The position numbers and the translations under genes are program-made. Below are positions 1 to 4,356 of a DNA stretch of 8,505 nucleotides, piece by piece (within the stretch, counting starts at the first letter, position 1; each line of letters opens with the position of its first letter). Origin of the DNA: Synergistaceae bacterium (GTDB lineage Bacteria; Synergistota; Synergistia; Synergistales; Aminobacteriaceae). The stretch lies in the NCBI GenBank assembly GCA_017427625.1, contig JAFRSL010000178.1:1-8505 (forward strand), read 5' to 3'. Under the pieces are notes generated by a model. The model was not told where the DNA came from. It searched no databases and was given only the letters and a program-made list of their open reading frames with translations.

Positions 1-267
1 CTAGTGGATTACGTCAGGCAGAAGAACGCGGGAGTGATTGTGCGAGGACTGAGGGCAATGTCGGATTTCGAGTACGAGTTCCAGATGGCATTGATGAACC
101 GCCAGCTTGCGCCGGAGATTGAGACGTTCTTCATCGTTACCGATCCTAAGTATTCGTATGTTTCTAGTTCGAGCGTGAGGGAGATATTTCATTTTGGGGG
201 GACTGTCAAGGATGTTGTCCCGGAGGGAGTTTATGAGAGGCTGAGAAAACGTTATTGCAATCCCTGA
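1..267 (+). CDS. coaD: Phosphopantetheine adenylyltransferase (CoaD), C-terminal part; 5' end outside window
   Basis: CoaD transfers AMP from ATP to 4'-phosphopantetheine to make dephospho-CoA, the penultimate step of cytoplasmic coenzyme A synthesis. The 88 residues seen carry two hallmark stretches of the bacterial enzyme. The first is VRGLRAMSDFEYEFQMALMN (near residues 17-36 of the fragment), the conserved core around the substrate site. The second is YSYVSSSSVREI (about residues 50-61), the ATP-binding SS-x-x-(K/R)-E motif of the nucleotidyltransferase fold. It ends normally with a short basic tail. Since full-length CoaD is about 160 residues, roughly the first 70 lie before the window. 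Reading in frame from base 1 gives LVDYVRQ; the GTG at base 4 is an internal valine, not a start. The stop codon lies inside the 5' arm of the following terminator, so coaD is the last gene of its transcript. Confidence 0.95.
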   Translation, partial: LVDYVRQKNAGVIVRGLRAMSDFEYEFQMALMNRQLAPEIETFFIVTDPKYSYVSSSSVREIFHFGGTVKDVVPEGVYERLRKRYCNP

Positions 268-290
268 ACACCACTGTTCAGGCGTTTTTA
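263..290 (+). terminator. Rho-independent terminator of coaD
   Basis: Perfect 8-bp stem CCTGAACA / TGTTCAGG (263-270 and 275-282) with a CCAC loop, followed after CG by TTTTTA. The 5' arm includes the coaD stop codon (265-267). The 3' part CAGGC (279-283) could alternatively pair with GCCTG at 293-297, but the first hairpin is longer and correctly placed before the T run. On the minus strand no T run follows, so it probably does not serve the converging DUF4357 gene. Confidence 0.85.
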
Positions 291-304
291 TTGCCTGTAA
301 TCTT

Positions 305-661
305 TCAATGGTCCGGGCGAATGTCCCCTAATAGCTTGCCGTTTTCTGTACGCCATTCTGTATTGCCGTTAGCGCTGCACCCTAACACTACCGTGGCGGC
401 TGAAGACGGAGAAGAGAATGTGTAGTCAGTCTGAAAAACTCCTTTTTCGATTACTCCTGTTTCCTGAAGTTTAAGTCTGCATTCATAGTAAGCCTGAACA
501 CGTTCATCACGTTGCATATGGTCACACACATAGCTTGATACGACGGAGCCTTTGAACACCGTAAAGCCCAATTTATCGTCAATGAAAGTAATGCGTCCTT
601 CAGCTAATGCTCCCGAACATTCACGCTTACAGTAGAAGACTTCTTTTTCAGCTTTATCCAT
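305..661 (-). CDS. Small stand-alone DUF4357-domain protein
   Basis: This encodes a 118-residue cytoplasmic protein with no signal peptide or membrane segment. The C-terminal half has the DUF4357 signature: FSSPSSAATVVLGCSANG followed by TEWRTENGKLLGDI (S-P-S-x-A-A, then N-G-x-x-x-W, then G-K-x-L). The N-terminal half has GFTVFKGS, matching the F-x-V-x-K-G-S element that usually precedes it. From family knowledge, DUF4357 is often found at the C terminus of GIY-YIG nucleases or of restriction/DNA-processing proteins, and also alone as here; its biochemical role is not established. The start is the ATG at 661-659 because AAGGAGG lies 8 nt upstream; an open frame continues to 820, but that extension has no ribosome binding site and covers the promoter region. 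The protein has five cysteines (C10, C14, C47, C61 and C95), the first two a close pair (C-x3-C), which is unusual for so short a protein, but I see no classic zinc-finger pattern. Its position alone between housekeeping genes, reading against both, suggests an acquired accessory gene. Confidence 0.8.
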   Translation of the reverse strand: MDKAEKEVFYCKRECSGALAEGRITFIDDKLGFTVFKGSVVSSYVCDHMQRDERVQAYYECRLKLQETGVIEKGVFQTDYTFSSPSSAATVVLGCSANGNTEWRTENGKLLGDIRPDH

Positions 662-669
662 TTTTGCTG

Positions 670-676
670 CCTCCTT
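670..676 (-). promoter_or_regulatory. Ribosome binding site fixing the DUF4357 gene start
   Basis: AAGGAGG on the minus strand, 8 nt from the ATG at 661-659. It chooses this start over the longer frame opening at 820. Confidence 0.8.
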
Positions 677-683
677 TTTAGAG

Positions 684-692
684 ATTATATCA
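684..692 (-). promoter_or_regulatory. Extended -10 promoter of the DUF4357 gene
   Basis: The minus strand reads TGATATAAT, a perfect TATAAT box (689-684) preceded by the TGn extension. No good -35 hexamer lies 16-18 bp upstream, which is usual for extended -10 promoters. The predicted transcript would start near 677, giving a leader of only about 15 nt that still contains the AAGGAGG site. Confidence 0.6.
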
Positions 693-731
693 CCCACTAT
701 GCACTTTATTGAGGATATTAAGCGTGCGAAT

Positions 732-760
732 TTGGCTGTGAGTGGTTCACAGATTATAAT
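732..760 (+). promoter_or_regulatory. Promoter of whiA (-35 TTGGCT, -10 TATAAT)
   Basis: TTGGCT (732-737, four of six matches to TTGACA) and a perfect TATAAT (755-760) are separated by exactly 17 bp, so this looks like a standard sigma-70 type promoter. Transcription would start near 767, leaving a leader of about 29 nt before the ATG at 796. Confidence 0.65.
736..752. promoter_or_regulatory. Palindromic operator candidate inside the whiA promoter
   Basis: CTGTGA-N5-TCACAG is a perfect 6-bp-arm palindrome of 17 bp. It fills most of the spacer between the -35 and -10 boxes of the whiA promoter, where a bound dimer would exclude RNA polymerase. The half sites look like those of CRP/FNR-family regulators, but the spacing is 5 instead of the 6 of the Escherichia coli CRP site. 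The binding protein is unknown. Confidence 0.5.
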
Positions 761-795
761 GATGAAAACTTGAGATAGTGGGAATGTCGTGAGAA

Positions 796-1635
796 ATGGA
801 CAATGATTTATGGCTCTCAAAACTCTGGGACGAATGGCTTACATCACCGGTGAAATCGCGCCGAAACGCCGATGCTGAAGTGTGTGGTTTGCTGATGGGA
901 ATGCGGCGGAATCGCGGGACGTTTACTACAAACCGCCTCCGAGTCGCCAGAAGACTTACTGGTCCGGGAAAGTTTCCTTTATGGCCTCTGACATCATATG
1001 CGGAGAAATTTGACCTCACGATCTCGATGCTAACGCGACCGAACCGACGAGCCTCAGTGAAGTTCACGTGTCCTCCCGAAGTTCTGAAGCTTCCCGATGA
1101 AGGTTCGATGTGGTCATGGCTGAAAGGTCTATGGGGAAGTACCGGAGGATTATATTTCCCGAAGTCTGGCTACTATCTGACGCTGATAATCTCGGACGAA
1201 GAAGCCTCAGTAACAGCGCGTTCGATTCTAGCGAGGACTAATTTGGCATGGATAGAGCATCGCAACGAGTTCACCCTCCGAAATCACGATGACATAACGA
1301 CGTTTCTCTACAACGCTGGAATGAAGTCTGGAGCGTTGGATTTTGAGGACAGAATGCTGATACGCTCGGCGCGGAACAAGGCCAATCTCGAAAGCAACTA
1401 TGACGCTGCAAATATAGCACGTTCAGTGAGGGCAGCCCGTGAGCAATATGAACTCTCAGAGAAAATCGTGTCGTCAGGAATGCTCGAGACTCTTCCTGAG
1501 AAGCTGAGAGAAGTTGTTGAGATGAGGCTTGAGTATCCAGAAATATCGTTGGAGGAACTGGGATTGAAGTTATCGCCCCCAGTTGGGAAGAGCGCGGTTA
1601 ATTACCGCTGGAAGAAGCTGCGTGATTTGACATAG
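796..1635 (+). CDS. whiA: WhiA-family DNA-binding regulator
   Basis: A 279-residue protein with the WhiA layout: a divergent N-terminal region, a degenerate LAGLIDADG-type domain and a C-terminal helix-turn-helix. Visible landmarks are WLKGLWGSTGGLYFPKSGYY (108-127), the counterpart of the family's F-L-R-G-x-F segment; RNKANLESNYDAANIARSVRAA (193-214), matching R-N-x-x-N-R-x-x-N-C-x-x-A-N; and LPEKLREVVEMRL (233-245). The HTH end is SLEELGLKLSPPVGKSAVNY (251-270), close to the consensus S-L-x-E-L-G-x-x-L-x-P-P-x-x-K-S-x-V-N-x-R. WhiA homologues control sporulation septation in Streptomyces and affect division and chromosome segregation in Bacillus; what it controls here is unknown. The ATG at 796 comes one codon after an in-frame TGA (790-792), so the start cannot lie upstream. 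Its ribosome binding site is weak (GTGAGA close to the ATG). In the landmark stretch, tyrosine and tryptophan replace the usual histidine and leucine of the N-H-R-L tail (NYRW). The 3' end overlaps the convergent gene by 38 bp. Confidence 0.85.
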   Translation: MDNDLWLSKLWDEWLTSPVKSRRNADAEVCGLLMGMRRNRGTFTTNRLRVARRLTGPGKFPLWPLTSYAEKFDLTISMLTRPNRRASVKFTCPPEVLKLPDEGSMWSWLKGLWGSTGGLYFPKSGYYLTLIISDEEASVTARSILARTNLAWIEHRNEFTLRNHDDITTFLYNAGMKSGALDFEDRMLIRSARNKANLESNYDAANIARSVRAAREQYELSEKIVSSGMLETLPEKLREVVEMRLEYPEISLEELGLKLSPPVGKSAVNYRWKKLRDLT

Positions 1636-2179
1636 CTTCATCGATGAGCCGTTTGACGTCCTCGACGGTCAGAGAAGGTTTGCGTTCAGTGATGCTCTGA
1701 AACATTTTCTGGACAGCCGGCATACCTAATACAATCCCGAAAATCACGAGCCATAGATAGATCCCATTCCGCAGCTCACCAATACGACCATCAAAGTCGT
1801 TCTTCAGGTTGCCAATCCGAGCCTCCATACCGTCCATACGCTTGTCGATAGCATCAACTCGCGTCGACAACACCGACACCACTCTCGTAAGCTCTGCTAT
1901 ATCATGACGCAATGCTTCAATCTGAGAGTTATGCTCCTCACGCTGAGTTTTCATTTCTGTGCGAAGTTCTTTCATTTCCTCACGAAGTTCCTTCATCTGC
2001 GCGTTATGTTCCTCACGTTGAACTTTCATCTGTTCAAGAAGAATATCCAGCTTCGTGTTAATCCCCTGCATGTTAGCCTCAAAGACATCCTTGCGAACAT
2101 AAATATCTTCCGAGACAGCCCCATAGCAAGCAGACCCTAACACCAACAGTACCAGCAGTGATATACATACCTTCTTCAT
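1598..2179 (-). CDS. Exported coiled-coil protein with C-terminal membrane segment, function unknown
   Basis: I do not recognise a named family for these 193 residues. An N-terminal signal peptide (K2-K3, then the hydrophobic run CISLLVLLVLGSACYGA at 5-21) is followed by a long heptad-rich coiled coil (about 36-137). A single hydrophobic segment, YLWLVIFGIVLGM (141-153), and a short charged cytosol-like tail (to 193) complete it. This predicts an extracytoplasmic rod anchored near its C terminus. The cysteine at 18 is not in a good lipobox (GSAC), so a lipoprotein is unlikely. Within the coil, residues 51-75 and 76-100 form a tandem repeat. The ATG at 2179 has AAAGGAGG 8 nt upstream, so the start is secure. 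The last 38 bp lie antisense to the end of whiA. The gene sits where gapA would be expected in a whiA-gapA-pgk-tpiA cluster. Membrane tethering or structural spacing is a plausible role, but that is inference only. Confidence 0.8.
   Translation of the reverse strand: MKKVCISLLVLLVLGSACYGAVSEDIYVRKDVFEANMQGINTKLDILLEQMKVQREEHNAQMKELREEMKELRTEMKTQREEHNSQIEALRHDIAELTRVVSVLSTRVDAIDKRMDGMEARIGNLKNDFDGRIGELRNGIYLWLVIFGIVLGMPAVQKMFQSITERKPSLTVEDVKRLIDEAMSNHAASSSGN
1880..2029 (-). repeat. Two 75-bp in-frame tandem repeats within the coiled-coil gene
   Basis: Residues 51-75 (2029-1955) and 76-100 (1954-1880) align without gaps: MKVQREEHNAQ / MKTQREEHNSQ, then MKELREE / IEALRHD, then MKELRTE / IAELTRV. 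Each unit is one 11-residue and two 7-residue coiled-coil periods. The first 33 bp of the units are also clearly similar as DNA (TTATG-TCCTCACG in both), so this is a duplication and not only convergent heptads. Confidence 0.75.
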
Positions 2180-2209
2180 GACAAATCCCTCCTTTGAGTT
2201 GTGCCTAAA

Positions 2210-2218
2210 ATTCTATCA
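2210..2218 (-). promoter_or_regulatory. Extended -10 promoter candidate of the coiled-coil gene
   Basis: The minus strand reads TGATAGAAT: TAGAAT matches TATAAT at five of six positions and has the TGn extension, the same design as the DUF4357 promoter at 684-692. A poor -35 (TCTACA) lies 19 bp upstream. The predicted leader is about 25 nt and includes the AAAGGAGG site (2195-2188). Confidence 0.45.
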
Positions 2219-2282
2219 TAATGACGAGCCAAGATGTAGACCGCACTTATCAACCTAATCCCCCTCAAACAGAAATTTGCGG

Positions 2283-2288
2283 TAAAAT
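2283..2288 (+). promoter_or_regulatory. -10 box candidate for the pgk-tpiA operon
   Basis: TAAAAT matches TATAAT at five of six positions, 54 bp before the pgk ATG. No recognisable -35 lies at the right distance, so this is tentative. Transcription from it would begin at or just before the ATG of the short ORF at 2296. Confidence 0.35.
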
Positions 2289-2295
2289 AGTCTCC

Positions 2296-2340
2296 ATGAA
2301 ACCGAAAATCCATAGACCAAACAAGACGGAGGTAGTATAG
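2296..2340 (+). CDS. Possible 14-codon leader ORF in front of pgk
   Basis: ATG at 2296 and TAG at 2338-2340 encode MKPKIHRPNKTEVV. The ATG lies 7 nt after the TAAAAT box, so its mRNA would be essentially leaderless. The stop is 2 nt before the pgk ATG, and the ORF runs across the pgk ribosome binding site (CGGAGGT, 2327-2333). Translation of it could expose or hide that site. It has no ribosome binding site of its own, and the length can easily arise by chance, so it may be non-coding. Confidence 0.25.
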   Translation: MKPKIHRPNKTEVV

Positions 2341-2342
2341 AG

Positions 2343-3533
2343 ATGAAGCTAAAAACGTTCACACCAGCTGATGTAGCCGGAAAGAAAGTCCTCATGCGAG
2401 TAGATTTCAACGTTCCCTTCAAGAACGGGAAAGTAACCGACAATGCCCGAATCCTCGCCCACACAAGCACCCTCAAGAAGCTCCTCGATGCCGGTGCAAA
2501 AGTCGCGTTAATCTCGCACTTCGGCCGCCCGAAAGGCAAAGTTGACCCGGCATTCTCGCTCTCCCAGATCGTCCCAGATGTCGAGAAAGCATACGGTCTC
2601 AAAGTCGTATTCGTTGACGATTGTGTTGGCGATAAGGTAGCAGCAGCAGTAGACGCACTCAAGCCAGGCGAAGTAGTAATGCTTGAGAACTCACGCTACC
2701 ACCCCGAAGAGCAGAAGAATGATCCCGAGTTCTCCAAGAAGATGGCAGCACCGTTCGATGTCTTCGTAATGGACGCATTCAGTGCCTCACACCGTGCGGA
2801 TTGCTCGACAAGCGGCGTAATCCCGTTCGTTAAGGCAGCATTCGCGGGCGACCTTCTTTCACGCGAGGGAGACATGCTCGGAGCAGTCAGTGAGAACCCC
2901 GCAAAGCCCTACGTCCTCATTCTTGGAGGCGCAAAAGTCTCGGACAAAATCGACATCGTAGGCAACCTTCTCAACAAAGCCACGACTATCCTCATTGGCG
3001 GCGGAATGGCCTACACTTTCCTCAAGGCACAGGGCAAGGAAATCGGAAAGTCCCTCTGCGATTCAGAGCGTCTCGATTTCGCGAAGGATACCCTCAAGAA
3101 AGCCGCTGACATGGGCGTGAAAATCCTTCTTCCTGTTGACAGCGTCGTTGCCTCAGGAATGGACGCGACTGACACTGAAGTCGTTAGCAGCGATGCAATG
3201 CCTGCCGACAAGATGGGTCTCGACATTGGGCCTGAGACTGTGAAGCTCTTTGTTGCCGCTCTTGATGGCGCGAAGTCAATCCTCTGGAACGGTCCTATGG
3301 GAGTATTCGAAGACGCAAAGTTTGCCGAAGGAACGAAGAAGCTCGCTGAAGCAGTAGCCGAGATGACCCAGAAGCACGGTACAGTCAGCGTGATCGGCGG
3401 AGGAGACACAGCATCAGCAGTCCGACAGTTCAAAGTCGCCGACAAAGTATCCCACGTTTCGACGGGCGGCGGTGCAAGCCTTGAGTACTGCGAGGGCAAG
3501 AAACTTCCCGGCATGGAGCCATTCAGAATTTAA
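2343..3533 (+). CDS. pgk: Phosphoglycerate kinase
   Basis: Catalyses the reversible phosphoryl transfer from 1,3-bisphosphoglycerate to ADP, the first ATP-yielding step of glycolysis, in the cytoplasm. The 396 residues are the usual length for a bacterial enzyme. The N-terminal substrate domain has RVDFNVP (19-25), SHFGRPKGK (58-66, with the substrate-binding arginine), LENSRYHPEEQKND (114-127) and SASHRADCST (147-156). The C-terminal nucleotide domain has LGGAKVSDKI (194-203), IGGGMAYTF (218-226), WNGPMGVFE (315-323) and IGGGDTASA (351-359) followed by STGGGASLEY (373-382). The family usually has N-D-A-F-G at the segment that reads MDAFS here (143-147), a modest variation that leaves the substrate-binding HRA intact. 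The start at 2343 is supported by CGGAGGT ending 9 nt upstream. It forms an operon with tpiA (12-bp gap). The neighbouring gapA commonly found upstream is missing from the window. Confidence 0.97.
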   Translation: MKLKTFTPADVAGKKVLMRVDFNVPFKNGKVTDNARILAHTSTLKKLLDAGAKVALISHFGRPKGKVDPAFSLSQIVPDVEKAYGLKVVFVDDCVGDKVAAAVDALKPGEVVMLENSRYHPEEQKNDPEFSKKMAAPFDVFVMDAFSASHRADCSTSGVIPFVKAAFAGDLLSREGDMLGAVSENPAKPYVLILGGAKVSDKIDIVGNLLNKATTILIGGGMAYTFLKAQGKEIGKSLCDSERLDFAKDTLKKAADMGVKILLPVDSVVASGMDATDTEVVSSDAMPADKMGLDIGPETVKLFVAALDGAKSILWNGPMGVFEDAKFAEGTKKLAEAVAEMTQKHGTVSVIGGGDTASAVRQFKVADKVSHVSTGGGASLEYCEGKKLPGMEPFRI

Positions 3534-3545
3534 GGAGCGAAAATC

Positions 3546-4292
3546 ATGGCGAAGAAAATCTATCTTTACGGCAACTGGAAGATGAACAACAATTACGCCG
3601 AGACTGAGGCATTCTTCAAGGAGTTCCCTGCGGCGTATGAGAAGGTGAAGGCGGACGACCTCGAAGTCGGCATATTTGCACCGTTCACGTCGTTATGGCC
3701 GCTCTCACAGGCTGCGAAGAAGTGCGGCATAGTATTCGGCGCTCAGAATGTCTACTACGAGGCAAAGGGAGCATTCACGGGCGAGATCTCAATCCCCATG
3801 CTTGCTGAGTATGGCGTAACCCACATCATCATCGGCCACAGCGAACGCCGTCATATTTTCGGTGAACCCGACGAGATGATTGCGAAGAAGGTAAAGGCTG
3901 TCCTCGACGCCGGAATGGTTCCTGTATTCTGCTACGGTGAGACACTGGAGGAACGTGAGAGCGGAAACACCTTCACGGTAATGGAACGTCAGTTGAAGAG
4001 TGCAATCGCAGGACTTACCCCTGATGAAGTTGCGAAAATCATCTACGCCTATGAGCCAGTCTGGGCAATCGGTACGGGCAAGACAGCAACTCCCGATCAG
4101 GCCGAAGAAGTCTGCAAGTGGAGCAGAGAACTCATCGGCAATCCGAAAGTCGTGATCCTTTACGGCGGAAGCGTCAAGGGTTCAAACGCGAAGGAATTGC
4201 TTTCAATGGCAGACATTGACGGCGCACTTGTCGGCGGAGCATCACTGAAGACCGCGCCATTCCTTGAGATTTACACGGCGTACAAGGGATAA
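3546..4292 (+). CDS. tpiA: Triosephosphate isomerase
   Basis: Interconverts dihydroxyacetone phosphate and glyceraldehyde 3-phosphate; it is a cytoplasmic homodimer of TIM barrels. The full 248-residue length is typical. All catalytic residues are visible: N10 and K12 in GNWKMN, H98 in IIGHSERR (the electrophile), and E170 in AYEPVWAIGTGK (the base, with the flexible loop 6 just after it). The phosphate-binding YGGSV (206-210) and GALVGGASL (226-234) close the barrel. The ATG at 3546 has AAGGAG (3532-3537) 8 nt upstream, overlapping the pgk stop codon, so the two genes are translated from one message. The expected next glycolytic gene (gpmI) does not follow; an unrelated exported-protein gene does. 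Confidence 0.97.
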   Translation: MAKKIYLYGNWKMNNNYAETEAFFKEFPAAYEKVKADDLEVGIFAPFTSLWPLSQAAKKCGIVFGAQNVYYEAKGAFTGEISIPMLAEYGVTHIIIGHSERRHIFGEPDEMIAKKVKAVLDAGMVPVFCYGETLEERESGNTFTVMERQLKSAIAGLTPDEVAKIIYAYEPVWAIGTGKTATPDQAEEVCKWSRELIGNPKVVILYGGSVKGSNAKELLSMADIDGALVGGASLKTAPFLEIYTAYKG

Positions 4293-4301
4293 AATAGCTA
4301 T

Positions 4302-4334
4302 GCCCTCCTGCTTTACGGGCGGGGGGGTATTTTT
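4302..4334 (+). terminator. Weak terminator or attenuator after tpiA
   Basis: A GC-rich hairpin can form from CCCTCCTG (4303-4310) and CGGGCGGG (4316-4323), with one internal mismatch and a CTTTA loop. More G residues, then TATTTTT, follow it. The run of G between stem and T tract makes it suboptimal, so transcription may partly read into the next gene. Confidence 0.4.
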
Positions 4335-4341
4335 GTCGCTC

Positions 4342-4350
4342 AAAGGAGGA
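4342..4350 (+). promoter_or_regulatory. Ribosome binding site fixing a GTG start
   Basis: AAAGGAGGA ends 6 nt before the GTG at 4357. It selects that codon over the in-frame ATGs at 4264 (inside tpiA) and 4300, and places a normal signal peptide at the N terminus. Confidence 0.8.
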
Positions 4351-4356
4351 ATAGTA

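Larger units (their letters stand above)
693..782. repeat. Inverted repeat pair CCCACTAT ... ATAGTGGG bracketing the divergent promoters
   Basis: Perfect 8-bp arms at 693-700 and 775-782, 74 bp apart. On each strand the motif reads ATAGTGGG toward the gene it faces. The left copy directly abuts the TGATATAAT promoter of the DUF4357 gene; the right copy lies 13 bp before the whiA ATG. It could be a shared operator or a chance match. Confidence 0.4.

Noticed and set aside
662..820. Longer version of the DUF4357 gene beginning at 820 on the minus strand
   Set aside because: The extra 53 codons have no ribosome binding site, run through both divergent promoters, and lack similarity to the domain; the ATG at 661 has AAGGAGG at 8 nt.
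747..1067. 106-codon minus-strand frame across the whiA 5' half
   Set aside because: Antisense shadow of whiA, which has clear family motifs; no ribosome binding site or recognisable protein features.
1904..2140. 78-codon plus-strand frame opposite the coiled-coil gene
   Set aside because: Composition is the complement of the glutamate/lysine-rich repeats; no ribosome binding site; shadow frame.
3011..3514. 167-codon minus-strand frame inside pgk
   Set aside because: Antisense to conserved pgk nucleotide-binding domain; typical shadow of codon bias in a conserved gene.
4264..4295. Promoter TTGAGA ... TAAAAT at the end of tpiA
   Set aside because: Both boxes match well but the 20-bp spacing is too long for a standard promoter, and both lie in conserved tpiA coding sequence; kept only as a remote possibility.
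4264..4356. Upstream in-frame ATGs (4264, 4300) for the exported protein
   Set aside because: The first is inside tpiA and the second would place the terminator-like hairpin inside the coding sequence and bury the signal peptide; the GTG at 4357 has an ideal ribosome binding site and gives a canonical signal peptide.
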